NCBI GenBank assembly: GCA_012510695.1
Contig: JAAZHN010000055.1
Coordinates: 1-18,624 of the forward strand
Direction: 5' to 3'
Length of the DNA: 18,624 nt
DNA from: Mollicutes bacterium
GTDB taxonomy: Bacteria > Bacillota_I > Bacilli_A > RF39 > UBA660
Shown here: positions 1-8,304 of the stretch, piece by piece
How the letters are laid out: each line of letters begins with the position of its first letter
Position numbering within the stretch: the first letter of the stretch is position 1
The notes under the pieces: generated by a model
The model's input: only the letters and a program-made list of their open reading frames with translations
Database searches by the model: none
Told to the model about the DNA's origin: nothing
Program-made: the position numbers and the translations under genes

Positions 1-461
1 GTTATATTCCTCATACAACAATGAATTTCATTAATTTAAAGATTAATGATAATTTAACACTGATAGATAGTCCGGGTTTTTCTTATCCAGATTATCTAAG
101 TAATGATTTAGAATTATTAAAAAAAATAGATGTCAAAAAGAAAATAAGACCGATTTCTTATCAAATGAAAGAAAGTGAATCTTTAATTATTGAAGATTTA
201 CTTAATATGACATTTAAAAATAATGCGAATGTAATTGCTTATTTAAGTAATAAATTTAAATTGAAAAAGGGATTTAAGATAAAGAAGAATAATTTAAAAA
301 TGACTATTCCTGAAAATAGCGATTTAGTAGTTAAAGGAATTGGTTTTATCAATTTTAAAAATGAATCTAAAATAGAAGTAGATGTTGAAGATGAAAAGTT
401 TTTAGAAATTAGACCAACTATTTTTGGAGGTAAATATGAGCACGATAAAGATAATGAGTGA
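1..461 (+). CDS. yqeH: Ribosome biogenesis GTPase YqeH, C-terminal part (5' truncated by window edge)
   Basis: This is the 3' part of a circularly permuted GTPase needed for 30S ribosomal subunit assembly in Firmicutes. The reading frame is open from the first base (codons begin at 3, after the last two bases of a probable Ser codon), so the ATG at 21 is internal. Visible motifs are the G2 region (S-Y-I-P-H-T-T, where Bacillus YqeH has PGTT) followed about 20 residues later by G3 (L-I-D-S-P-G-F). After G3 comes the family's C-terminal RNA-binding-type region, with VVKGIGFINF and LEIRPTIFGG near the end. The zinc finger, G4, G5 and G1 would lie upstream of the window. The gene ends in TGA and overlaps the start of mutL by 26 bp, so the two are translationally coupled. 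The Gly-to-His change in G2 is unusual but lies outside the nucleotide-binding Thr. The family assignment is solid; the upstream extent cannot be seen. Confidence 0.85.
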   Translation, partial: YIPHTTMNFINLKINDNLTLIDSPGFSYPDYLSNDLELLKKIDVKKKIRPISYQMKESESLIIEDLLNMTFKNNANVIAYLSNKFKLKKGFKIKKNNLKMTIPENSDLVVKGIGFINFKNESKIEVDVEDEKFLEIRPTIFGGKYEHDKDNE

Positions 462-2139
462 AAATTTAGCTAATAAAATAGCTGCAGGTGAAGTAATAGA
501 AAAATGTTCATCGGTAGTTAAAGAATTAGTAGAAAATAGCATTGATGCCGGTGCTAAAAATATAAAGGTTGAATTAATTGATGGGGGAATAAAACAAATA
601 AAGGTAACTGATGATGGAGTTGGCATGGATGAGTCTGACGCTTTGATGGCTTTTTCTCGTCATGCAACATCGAAAGTTTTAAAAGAAGAAGATTTGTTTT
701 TTATTGATACTTTGGGGTTTCGAGGTGAAGCTCTTCCTTCAATTGCATCTGTTTCTGAAGTAACTTTAAAAACATCTAAAGGTGGATTAGGTACAACAAT
801 AATTATTAAAGGCGGTAAATTAATAAGCAAAGAAAAATCTGATGCTTACCAAGGCACAATTATTACAATCGATAATATATTTTATAATACACCAGCACGC
901 TTAAAATTTTTAAAAAGCCCGCAGACAGAAGGGACAAATACAATTAATCTTATTGAAAAAATTGCTCTTTCTCATCCAGATATTAAATTTACTTTAATTA
1001 ATAATGATTCAACTTTACTAAATACATCTGGTAGTGGTAACTTACATAAAACAATCCATGAAATCTATGGACTTAGTATATCTTCTAAAATGATAGAAAT
1101 TAAAGGTCTTAATGATGATTTTGAAATTTATGGTTATGTTAGTCGTCCAGAAGTATTAAAAAATAATATGAATCATTTAATTACATTTGTTAATGGCCGT
1201 TATGTAAAAAATAGAGAATTAAATAAAATGATTAATGATGCATATTACACTCATAAACCTGATAATAAATATCCTGTATGTGTAATTAACATTTATGCAG
1301 ATCAAACTCTATTAGATGTTAATATTCATCCAACTAAGCAAGACATAAAGTTTAGTAAAGTAAATGAACTTTCAGACTTATTAATTTCTTCAATTCAAAA
1401 GGCTTTAAAAAAAGAACTGCTTGTTCCAGAAATTGAAATAAAAAAAGAAATACCAATAATTAAAGAAGAACAAACAAATTTTGAATTTATAAAAAGAGAA
1501 GAGAAAGAAGAACAAGTTCAACATGAATTACAGTTAGATAAACCAGGAATAAAGGAATTAGAACTATATCCTGTTGGTCTTGCGCTTGGTACATATATAA
1601 TTGCCCAAAATGATGAAGGTATTTATTTAATTGACCAACATGCTGCTCAAGAAAGAATTAATTATGAGAAATATTTAAATAAATTAAAAGAAAATAATAA
1701 AGAAGTAACTGAGTTATTAATTCCAATCACAATTGAACTTTCTACAAGTGAATTTAACACCCTAAAGGAACATTTAAGTATTTTAACTGATATGGGTTTT
1801 GATTTTGAAGAGTTTGGAATTAATACCTATAAAATAAATTCTCATCCTCTATGGCTAAAAACAGGTTATGAAGAAGAATCAATTAGAAAAATTATTGATT
1901 TAATAAATATTAAAACAACCGATTTTAATCAGGTTAAATTTAGAGAAAATGTTGCGATTACTTTAGCTTGTAAACTTAGTATCAAGGCAAATTATAATAT
2001 TTCACATGAAGAGATGGAAAGTTTATTAAATGAACTTATTCAGACTGATAATCCTTATAATTGTCCACATGGAAGACCAACAATAATTAAATTTACTATA
2101 TATGAACTAGAAAAGATGTTTAAAAGAGTCATGAACTAA
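436..2139 (+). CDS. mutL: DNA mismatch repair protein MutL (endonuclease-type)
   Basis: MutL couples MutS mismatch recognition to strand removal. The protein is 567 aa. The N-terminal GHKL ATPase has E30/N34 in VKELVENSIDAG, DDGVGMD at 59-65 and TLGFRGEALPSIAS near 92. The C-terminal nicking domain carries the full endonuclease set: DQHAAQERINYE from D400 (the DQHA-x2-E-x4-E metal motif), A-C-K from about 511, C-P-H-G-R-P from C543 and the terminal FKRV. This is therefore the MutH-independent type used by Firmicutes. The linker between domains is short and rich in Glu/Lys, which accounts for it being smaller than Bacillus MutL (627 aa). ATG 436 is chosen because GGAGG at 426-430 sits 5 nt upstream and the protein then begins like the family (MSTIKIMSENLANKIAAGEV). 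A TTG at 424 lies in front of that site. The gene follows yqeH by overlap; no mutS is visible. Confidence 0.97.
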   Translation: MSTIKIMSENLANKIAAGEVIEKCSSVVKELVENSIDAGAKNIKVELIDGGIKQIKVTDDGVGMDESDALMAFSRHATSKVLKEEDLFFIDTLGFRGEALPSIASVSEVTLKTSKGGLGTTIIIKGGKLISKEKSDAYQGTIITIDNIFYNTPARLKFLKSPQTEGTNTINLIEKIALSHPDIKFTLINNDSTLLNTSGSGNLHKTIHEIYGLSISSKMIEIKGLNDDFEIYGYVSRPEVLKNNMNHLITFVNGRYVKNRELNKMINDAYYTHKPDNKYPVCVINIYADQTLLDVNIHPTKQDIKFSKVNELSDLLISSIQKALKKELLVPEIEIKKEIPIIKEEQTNFEFIKREEKEEQVQHELQLDKPGIKELELYPVGLALGTYIIAQNDEGIYLIDQHAAQERINYEKYLNKLKENNKEVTELLIPITIELSTSEFNTLKEHLSILTDMGFDFEEFGINTYKINSHPLWLKTGYEEESIRKIIDLINIKTTDFNQVKFRENVAITLACKLSIKANYNISHEEMESLLNELIQTDNPYNCPHGRPTIIKFTIYELEKMFKRVMN

Positions 2140-2166
2140 AAAAGAGAAAAATATTTTTTCTCTTTT
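2140..2166. terminator. Bidirectional intrinsic terminator between mutL and the convergent ATPase gene
   Basis: The perfect inverted repeat AAAAGAGAAAAA (2140-2151) / TTTTTCTCTTTT (2155-2166) closes on a 3-nt loop. A-rich on the left and T-rich on the right, it supplies a U-tract to transcripts from either side. It lies immediately after the mutL stop codon and touches the stop codon of the minus-strand gene, so one 27-bp element ends both convergent units. The stem is almost all A-T, so its strength is uncertain. Confidence 0.7.
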
Positions 2167-3436
2167 ATAATTCAAATTTTTCAGTTGCTTCAAGTGAAGT
2201 GACACTGTCTGTAAGAATTGTTTTTAAGTTATCTTCATCATGGTTAGATACATCATCATCTAGATCAATTAATTTTAATATTTCTTCAAATGATGTTAGT
2301 CCTTCAATTACTTTTTCTAAACCATCTTGAAGCATTGTTGTAACATCACTTTTATAAACTAATTCTCTTAACTCTTCTTTTTTCATATTATTAGTAATCG
2401 CATCACGAATACTTTGGTTCATTAATAATACTTCATGAATTGCAACTCGTCCTTGATAACCGCCATGGCAATGGTCACAACCAACGGGTTCATATACTTC
2501 TTTAACATCAACATTTAGAGCAGTTTTGATTATTGTTTTCTCATAATCAGTGGCAGCTCTTTTTCTTTTACATTCCTTACATAAACTTCTTGCTAACTTT
2601 TGACTGATAATACCAGATAGAGCAGTACCAAGTAGGTATCTTTCAACTTCCATATCTAATAATCTTTCAATTGTATTAAGGGAGTTATTAGTGTGAATTG
2701 TTGATAAGACTAAGTGACCTGTAATACTCGCTCTAACAGCAATTCTAGCAGTTTCGTCATCTCTTATTTCCCCAATCATTATGATATCAGGGTCTTGTCT
2801 TAAAATACTTCTTAAGGCTGTGCCAAAGGTTAGGCCAATTTCATGGTTAACCTGAACTTGGTTAATTCCCTCAATTCGCATTTCAACTGGATCTTCAACG
2901 GTAATAATATTAACATCTTCAGTATTTAAATTTTGTAAAATAGAGTAGACAGTTGTTGATTTACCACTACCAGTAGCACCAGTGACTAAAATAATTCCAT
3001 TAGGTATAGCAATAAGTTTTAAAATTTTATCATAATTTTTCTTTGTAAAACCTAATGAATCAAGTCCTGATAAACTTCTTGAATAATCCAAAATACGAAT
3101 TACAACCTTTTCTCCATAACTAGTAGGCAAAGAAGAAACACGCATATCGATCATTTCATCATTCATGATCATTTTAATCGCCCCATCTTGTGGTAAACGA
3201 CTTTCAGTAATATTCATTCCTGAAACTATTTTTATTCTTGTAACCAAGTTTTTCTTGACGCCTTCAGGCACTAAAGAATAATCGATTAAATCTCCATCGA
3301 CTCTAATTCTAATTAATAATTCTTTTTCTTTTTGATCTAAGTGAATATCTGAGGCACCCTTTTTTAGGGCATCTTGAATAATCTCGTTAACAATGTCAAC
3401 GATTGGCAGTGTATCATATTCGAATTTTTTAAGCAT
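2165..3436 (-). CDS. GspE/PilB/ComGA-family type II secretion or type IV pilus assembly ATPase
   Basis: This is a hexameric cytoplasmic ATPase that powers assembly of pseudopili or type IV pili. The protein is 423 aa. It opens directly with the N2-like domain (SDIHL at about 29-33, IRIRVDG near 43-49) and lacks the N1/MshEN domain of PilB and GspE, which makes its layout closer to ComGA. The ATPase core has Walker A G-A-T-G-S-G-K-S-T at 153-161, an Asp box around 179-183 (TVEDP), Walker B at 215-224 (DPDIIMIGEI) and a His box near 239-250 (TGHLVLSTIHTN). C286/C289 and C320/C323 form the tetracysteine zinc site. An acidic tail of about 40 residues follows the family core. ATG 3436 is chosen because GGGGTG lies about 8 nt upstream; a GTG at 3445 overlaps that site. 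No pilin, GspF/ComGB or prepilin peptidase gene is nearby, so the ATPase is orphaned within the window. Which system it serves is not shown. Confidence 0.93.
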   Translation of the reverse strand: MLKKFEYDTLPIVDIVNEIIQDALKKGASDIHLDQKEKELLIRIRVDGDLIDYSLVPEGVKKNLVTRIKIVSGMNITESRLPQDGAIKMIMNDEMIDMRVSSLPTSYGEKVVIRILDYSRSLSGLDSLGFTKKNYDKILKLIAIPNGIILVTGATGSGKSTTVYSILQNLNTEDVNIITVEDPVEMRIEGINQVQVNHEIGLTFGTALRSILRQDPDIIMIGEIRDDETARIAVRASITGHLVLSTIHTNNSLNTIERLLDMEVERYLLGTALSGIISQKLARSLCKECKRKRAATDYEKTIIKTALNVDVKEVYEPVGCDHCHGGYQGRVAIHEVLLMNQSIRDAITNNMKKEELRELVYKSDVTTMLQDGLEKVIEGLTSFEEILKLIDLDDDVSNHDEDNLKTILTDSVTSLEATEKFEL

Positions 3437-3470
3437 ACTCTTCACCCCAAATATTCTTATTCTCTTATTA

Positions 3471-3500
3471 ATTATACAATAAAAATGTTAATAAGTGCAA
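3471..3500 (-). promoter_or_regulatory. Promoter of the GspE-family ATPase gene
   Basis: On the minus strand, TTGCAC (3500-3495) and TATAAT (3476-3471) are separated by 18 bp, a near-consensus vegetative sigma factor promoter. It lies about 35 bp upstream of the chosen start and back to back with the valS promoter. Confidence 0.65.
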
Positions 3501-3516
3501 TAAAATCTACTTATTA

Positions 3517-3545
3517 TTGAAAATATCTCTAATTTACTGTAAAAT
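3517..3545 (+). promoter_or_regulatory. Promoter of valS
   Basis: TTGAAA (3517-3522) and TAAAAT (3540-3545) have the ideal 17-bp spacing. The predicted transcription start, near 3552, leaves a leader of only about 14 nt that begins at the GGAGAA ribosome binding site. There is no room for a T-box riboswitch, which many Firmicute synthetase genes carry. Confidence 0.65.
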
Positions 3546-3565
3546 TCAAGTTGGAGAAGATTATT

Positions 3566-5980
3566 ATGTTAGATAAAAAATATGATTTTAAAACAAAAGA
3601 AGAGAAATGGTTAAATTATTGGAATGAAATAAAACTCCATGAATTTAAACTAAATGAAAAAGAAGTATACTCAATTGATACACCTCCACCAACCGTAAGT
3701 GGTAATATTCATCTTGGGCATATATTTTCTTATTCTCAAACTGAAATGATTGCTAGATATAAAAGATTAAAAGGCTATAATGTCTTTTATCCTTTTGGTT
3801 TTGATGATAATGGTCTTCCAAGTGAAAGATTAGTAGAAAAAGAACACAACAATAAAGCACATCAATTAACAAGAAGTGAATTTCAAAAACTATGTTATGA
3901 GACAACTAATAAATATGAAAAAGACTTTCAAAGATTATTTCAAAGAATGGGCTTTAGTGCAGATTTTGAAAATGCCTATAAAACAGTAAGTGATTCAACA
4001 ATCAGAATTAGTCAATTATCATTTTTAGACCTTTATAAACATCAAAAAGTTTATCATAAAGAAAGTCCATCATTATGGTGTAATGAATGTTTGACATCTA
4101 TTGCCCAAGCAGAGTTAGAAACAAAAACAGTTGATTCAACATTTAATTATATTAAATTTAAAACAGAGCAAGGTCTTGAATTTGAAATCGCGACAACAAG
4201 GCCAGAACTACTTCCCGCGATTGTCGCAGTATTTATTAATCCAACTGATCCAAAAAATAATCATTTAATTGGTTTAAATGCGGTTATTCCCATAGTTAAT
4301 AAGATTGTACCAATTATCGGTGATGAAAAAGTTGATAAGGAAAAAGGTACAGGAATTGTTATGAACTGTACTTTTGGAGATCAAACTGATATTGAATGGT
4401 GGACAAAATATGATTTGCCACTTGTCGAAATATTAACTGATTATGGAAGAATTAATGACACAGTGCCAGATTATGCAGGTTTAAAAGTTAAAGAAGCTAG
4501 AGAAAAAATTTTAGAAGATTTAAAACATGCAGGTGTATTAGTTAAATCTGAGCCACTTACTCATGAGGTTAACACTCATGAACGATGTGGAAAAGAAATT
4601 GAATATAAGGTTGTTAAACAATGGTTTATTGACTTAATGAATTATAAAGACAAGTTTATTGAGATGGGTAGACAAGTTAAATGGCATCCAGATTTTATGA
4701 GAATTAGATATGAAGAATGGGTTAATAATGTCGGTTGGGATTGGTGTATTTCAAGACAAAGATACTTTGGTGTCCCGTTTCCTGTTTGGTATTGTAACAA
4801 ATGTGGTAAGGCAATCGTAGCAAGAGAAGAAGACCTGCCAGTAAATCCTTTAGAAGATAAGCCACATCGTCCTTGTACATGTGGTTGTAAAACATATGTT
4901 CCTGAAAGAGATGTCATGGATACATGGGCAACATCTTCTGTTACCCCATTAATAAATATGAGATATAAAACTAATGATAGTTTAGAAAAGTACTTAAGAC
5001 CAATGAGTCTTAGAGCCAATGGTCATGATATTATCAGGACTTGGGATTTTTATACAATTGTTAAGAGTTATTTTCATTTTGGAGAAATACCTTGGAAAGA
5101 TACGATGATTTCAGGATTTATTTTAGCTAGTAAGGGCGAAAAATTAAGTAAAAGAAAAAGTAACGATGCCCTAGCACCCGATAATTTAATTAATGAATAT
5201 TCAGCAGATGTTGTAAGATATTGGGCGGGAAGTGGTAGACTTGGAAATGACATTACATTTACAGATGAATCGATGTTAAGAGGTCGTAAATTAGTCAACA
5301 AAATTTACAATGTTGCATCATTCATCAACATGCATCTTGAAGATTATGAAGATAAAGAATTTAATGATTATGAGTTTTTTGATAAATGGATAATTTCTAA
5401 TTACCAAGAAATGAAAGAAAGTTACTTAAACTATTTAGATGAATACGAAGTAGGACTAGCTCTAAACACTTTAGAGAAATTCTTTTGGAATTTTTGTGAT
5501 AACTATATTGAAATAGTAAAACATCGCTTATATCGCCCAGAAGAATTTAAAAATACAGCTAGATATTCCGGGCAAAAAACAATCTATACATTACTTTATA
5601 AATTACTTCAAGATTTTTCAATATTCTTTCCGTTTATTACTGAAGAATTATATCAAAATATATATAAACCAACTAAGTCGATTCACCAAACTGAGTTTGA
5701 AGAATTAAAATTCGATTTTCAAGAAGAAAATGAATTAGGAGATATTTTAATTGAATTTATAAGCGAAGTTAGAGGTCAAAAAACAATCAAGCAATTATCT
5801 TTAAAAAATCCCATTGATAAATTAAATCTAAAGGTAAATGCTAAAATAAAAACAGCAGTTTTGGATTCTCTTGATGATTTAAAAGCAACATTAACTATCA
5901 AAGAATTAAATTTAAGTGAGTTTAATGAGTCAAATTATTTAATTGAAGATATAGTTTTTGGAGCACTTGAGAATAAGTAA
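3566..5980 (+). CDS. valS: Valine--tRNA ligase, type 2 subfamily
   Basis: ValRS is a class I synthetase that charges tRNA-Val and edits mischarged Thr-tRNA. The protein is 804 aa. The catalytic start has PPPTVSGNIHLGH (the HIGH motif as HLGH at 49-52) followed by F-D-D-N-G-L-P-S-E-R, which marks the archaeal/rickettsial type 2 ValRS; the common bacterial form reads PGTDHAGIATQ there. The CP1 editing domain begins around ATTRPELLPAIVAVF. Zinc-ribbon cysteines occur as CNEC, CNKC and CTCGC. The KMSKS loop reads K-L-S-K-R at 526-530. The anticodon-binding helical domain follows, and the protein ends without the long C-terminal coiled-coil arm of Bacillus-type ValRS, consistent with the shorter length. 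ATG 3566 follows GGAGAA at 3553-3558; the upstream TTG at 3551 overlaps that site. Transcription is by its own promoter, with a terminator after the gene. Identity is secure; the subtype is inferred from remembered family motifs. Confidence 0.96.
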   Translation: MLDKKYDFKTKEEKWLNYWNEIKLHEFKLNEKEVYSIDTPPPTVSGNIHLGHIFSYSQTEMIARYKRLKGYNVFYPFGFDDNGLPSERLVEKEHNNKAHQLTRSEFQKLCYETTNKYEKDFQRLFQRMGFSADFENAYKTVSDSTIRISQLSFLDLYKHQKVYHKESPSLWCNECLTSIAQAELETKTVDSTFNYIKFKTEQGLEFEIATTRPELLPAIVAVFINPTDPKNNHLIGLNAVIPIVNKIVPIIGDEKVDKEKGTGIVMNCTFGDQTDIEWWTKYDLPLVEILTDYGRINDTVPDYAGLKVKEAREKILEDLKHAGVLVKSEPLTHEVNTHERCGKEIEYKVVKQWFIDLMNYKDKFIEMGRQVKWHPDFMRIRYEEWVNNVGWDWCISRQRYFGVPFPVWYCNKCGKAIVAREEDLPVNPLEDKPHRPCTCGCKTYVPERDVMDTWATSSVTPLINMRYKTNDSLEKYLRPMSLRANGHDIIRTWDFYTIVKSYFHFGEIPWKDTMISGFILASKGEKLSKRKSNDALAPDNLINEYSADVVRYWAGSGRLGNDITFTDESMLRGRKLVNKIYNVASFINMHLEDYEDKEFNDYEFFDKWIISNYQEMKESYLNYLDEYEVGLALNTLEKFFWNFCDNYIEIVKHRLYRPEEFKNTARYSGQKTIYTLLYKLLQDFSIFFPFITEELYQNIYKPTKSIHQTEFEELKFDFQEENELGDILIEFISEVRGQKTIKQLSLKNPIDKLNLKVNAKIKTAVLDSLDDLKATLTIKELNLSEFNESNYLIEDIVFGALENK

Positions 5981-5986
5981 GAAAAT

Positions 5987-6013
5987 AAATGTATGGTCAT
6001 CTATACATTTTTT
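5987..6013 (+). terminator. Intrinsic terminator after valS
   Basis: The stem AAATGTATGG (5987-5996) / CTATACATTT (6001-6010), with one G-T pair, closes on a TCAT loop and is followed by a T-run to 6013. It lies 7 bp after the valS stop. Its right arm overlaps the -35 region of the proS promoter. Confidence 0.7.
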
Positions 6014-6030
6014 CTTTGGTTTGATATACT
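6002..6030 (+). promoter_or_regulatory. Extended -10 promoter of proS
   Basis: TGaTATACT (6022-6030) is an extended -10 element. A weak -35, TATACA (6002-6007, four of six matches to TTGACA), lies 17 bp upstream inside the valS terminator arm. The predicted start is near 6037, just before the AAGGAAGTGG ribosome binding site of proS. Confidence 0.55.
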
Positions 6031-6053
6031 AATCAAGTAAGGAAGTGGATATT

Positions 6054-7475
6054 ATGGCAGAAAAAAAAGTAAAAAACATTACAAGTCGTGATCAAGATTT
6101 TGGTGCTTGGTATACAGATGTTGTTAAAGAAGCTGATTTAATTGATTACTCAAGTGTTAAGGGTTCGATGATCATTCGTCCCTATGGCTATGCTATTTGG
6201 GAAAACATGGTTAATGTTTTAGATAATATGTTTAAAGAAACAGGACATGTAAATGTGCAGATGCCTTTATTTATTCCTGAGAGTTTATTTAATATTGAAA
6301 AAGATCATGTTGAAGGTTTTGCTCCAGAAGTAGCAGTTGTTACTGAAGGTGGAAATGAAAAATTAGAAGAAAAAATGATTATTAGACCTACTAGTGAAGT
6401 TTTATTTTGTGATCACTATAAAAAAATAATTAATTCTTACCGTGATTTACCACTTTTATATAACCAGTGGTGTACAATTGTCCGTTGGGAAAAAGAAACT
6501 AGACCATTTTTAAGAAGTAGGGAAATACTATGGCAAGAAGGTCACACAATGCACGCTACTGAAGAAGAAGCAAGAGAAGAAACATTAAGAATGTTTAAAA
6601 TCTATGAAACATTTCAAAAAGAATATTTAGCCATTCCAGTTATAACCGGTAAAAAGACCGAAAAAGAAAAATTTGCCGGGGCTGAAGAAACATATACAAT
6701 TGAAGCGATGATGTATAATGGAATCGCTCTACAAAATGGTACTAGTCATTATTTTGGACAAAAATTTTCAAAGGCATTTGGTATTGAATTTTTAGATAAG
6801 GAAAATAAATTAGTTAATCCATATCAAACATCATGGGGAGTTTCAACGAGAATGATCGGTGGCTTAATCATGACTCATAGTGATGATTTTGGTTTAGTTC
6901 TACCACCAAAAATAGCCCCAACTAAGGTTGCGGTAATTCCGATTGGTAATGATGAAAGACTAGATCTTTTCATTGAGACAATTAAAGAAGACTTAAAAGA
7001 TTTAAATATTACATACACCATAATGGACTTAGATAAATCACCAGGATATAAATTTGCTGAAGCAGAAGTAAAGGGCTATCCAATTAGAGTTGAAGTAGGA
7101 AATAGAGATCTTCAAGCAGGTGTAGTTACTTTAGTTAGAAGAGATACATTAGAAAAGATAACAGTTAATATGAACGAAGTTATTCCTCACATTCAAGAAT
7201 TATTAGATTTAATTCAAGATGATATGTACAACAGAGCTCTTCAAAGAAGAGATGCAATGATTTATCAAGTAGATACAATTGAAGAATTAAGAAGTAGTTA
7301 TGATGATCCTGGATTTTTCTTAGTAAATTGGTGTGGTAGTGAAAAATGTGAAAATTCTATTAGAGAAGAATTTGGTTTGAAATCACGTTGTATAAAAGAT
7401 GATGTTACAGATAAAAAATGCATTGTTTGTAATTCAGATTCAAAACATTCAATTTATTTTGGTAAACAATATTAA
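6054..7475 (+). CDS. proS: Proline--tRNA ligase, type 3 (archaeal/eukaryal-like)
   Basis: ProRS is a class II synthetase that charges tRNA-Pro. The protein is 473 aa. The N-terminus (ITSRDQDFGAWYTDVV, then GSMIIRPYGYAIWENM at 37-52 as motif 1) is that of the ThrS-like type 3 ProRS found in archaea, eukaryotes, mycoplasmas and some Firmicutes. Motif 2 is RWEKETRPFLRSREILWQEGH and motif 3 is GLIMTHSDDFGLVLPP. There is no large INS editing insertion between motifs 2 and 3, unlike the roughly 570-aa bacterial ProRS. The C-terminal zinc-like domain has W-C-G-S-E-K-C and K-C-I-V-C, and the protein ends in the conserved Tyr. ATG 6054 follows AAGGAAGTGG (6039-6048); the upstream GTG at 6045 lies inside this site. 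It is transcribed separately from valS and is followed by a terminator. No T-box is present. Confidence 0.96.
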   Translation: MAEKKVKNITSRDQDFGAWYTDVVKEADLIDYSSVKGSMIIRPYGYAIWENMVNVLDNMFKETGHVNVQMPLFIPESLFNIEKDHVEGFAPEVAVVTEGGNEKLEEKMIIRPTSEVLFCDHYKKIINSYRDLPLLYNQWCTIVRWEKETRPFLRSREILWQEGHTMHATEEEAREETLRMFKIYETFQKEYLAIPVITGKKTEKEKFAGAEETYTIEAMMYNGIALQNGTSHYFGQKFSKAFGIEFLDKENKLVNPYQTSWGVSTRMIGGLIMTHSDDFGLVLPPKIAPTKVAVIPIGNDERLDLFIETIKEDLKDLNITYTIMDLDKSPGYKFAEAEVKGYPIRVEVGNRDLQAGVVTLVRRDTLEKITVNMNEVIPHIQELLDLIQDDMYNRALQRRDAMIYQVDTIEELRSSYDDPGFFLVNWCGSEKCENSIREEFGLKSRCIKDDVTDKKCIVCNSDSKHSIYFGKQY

Positions 7476-7502
7476 AGGAAAAACAATAATTTTGTTGTAA
7501 TT

Positions 7503-7529
7503 AAAGGTATAGGTTATATACCTTTTTTT
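7503..7529 (+). terminator. Intrinsic terminator between proS and radC
   Basis: The perfect stem AAAGGTATA (7503-7511) / TATACCTTT (7517-7525) has a 5-nt loop and is followed by T's through 7529. It ends only 3 bp before the GGAGG of radC, so radC is presumably expressed by read-through or from a promoter hidden in the hairpin region. I see no clear promoter between the two genes. Confidence 0.8.
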
Positions 7530-7540
7530 ATGGAGGAATT

Positions 7541-8218
7541 ATGTTAATAAAAGAAATGTTAGATGAAGAAAAACCGAGGGAAAGATTAATTAAATATGGC
7601 GTTAATAATTTAAGTAATGAAGAGTTAATCGCGATTATTTTAAGAACTGGTTCAAAAGAAGTATCAGTTAGAGATTTAGCAAGACATATTATTAATAATG
7701 TAAAAAGTATTAATGATTTAAAAGATTTATCTATTAGTGAACTATCTAAAATAAAGGGTTTAAAAAAGGTTAAAGCTGTTACTCTAATCGCGGCGATTGA
7801 ACTAGGTAGAAGAGTATATGATGAGCATATTATCAATGATAAAATAATTATTAACAGCACAACAATTGCTTATAACTATTTTTCTAAGTTATTAAAATCA
7901 AGTCATCAAGAACAATTTTTAGCAATATATTTAGACACCAAGAAAAAATTAATCGATTATAAAATATTATTTAAAGGAACAGTTGATTATAGCTTAGTTC
8001 ATCCCAGAGATATTTTTAAAGAGGCATATCGTTTATCTGCTAGTTCAATAATAATTATGCATAATCATCCTAGTGGTGAAGTAACACCAAGTTCAGATGA
8101 TCAAAAACTAACTAATCAATTAGTAGAAATATCAAAATTAATGTGTATTCCAATTTTAGATCACTTAATAATTGGTCAAGATAATTATTATAGTTTTTTA
8201 GAAAATGGTCATATTTAA
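7541..8218 (+). CDS. radC: RadC family JAB/MPN+ protein (UPF0758)
   Basis: This 225-aa protein is the usual length for RadC. The N-terminal helix-hairpin-helix part has LRTG near 33-36 and the repeated KIKGLKKVKAVTL segment near 69-81. The C-terminal JAMM metalloprotease-like domain holds the zinc motif H-N-H-P-S-G-E-V-T-P-S-S-D-D, followed by LDHLIIG and the terminal FLENGHI. The name comes from an old E. coli repair phenotype; the biochemical function is unsettled, and B. subtilis mutants have no clear repair defect. ATG 7541 follows GGAGG (7532-7536) at 4 nt. It sits alone between proS and a surface-protein gene with its own promoter-like sequence. Confidence 0.93.
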   Translation: MLIKEMLDEEKPRERLIKYGVNNLSNEELIAIILRTGSKEVSVRDLARHIINNVKSINDLKDLSISELSKIKGLKKVKAVTLIAAIELGRRVYDEHIINDKIIINSTTIAYNYFSKLLKSSHQEQFLAIYLDTKKKLIDYKILFKGTVDYSLVHPRDIFKEAYRLSASSIIIMHNHPSGEVTPSSDDQKLTNQLVEISKLMCIPILDHLIIGQDNYYSFLENGHI

Positions 8219-8271
8219 TGTCAATACCAATGTAAATCAAGAATGAAAAATAGTTGTAAAGATAAAAAGCA

Positions 8272-8280
8272 TGATATATT
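8272..8280 (+). promoter_or_regulatory. Probable extended -10 promoter of the NPKTA surface-protein gene
   Basis: TGaTATATT (8272-8280) lies 25 bp before the start codon. The best upstream hexamer, TTGTAA at 8254-8259, is only 15 bp away, so recognition would rely on the extended -10. A GGAG ribosome binding site at 8294-8297 follows. Confidence 0.45.
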
Positions 8281-8304
8281 AAAAATGAATAGAGGAGAGA
8301 TATC

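Noticed and set aside
3437..3565. T-box riboswitch upstream of valS
   Set aside because: The predicted transcript leader is about 14 nt, and the interval holds two divergent promoters. No specifier or antiterminator structure is possible. The same reasoning applies to the 73-bp gap before proS.
4642..5019. Minus-strand open frame of 125 aa inside valS
   Set aside because: It is antisense to the conserved valS core and does not resemble a known protein.
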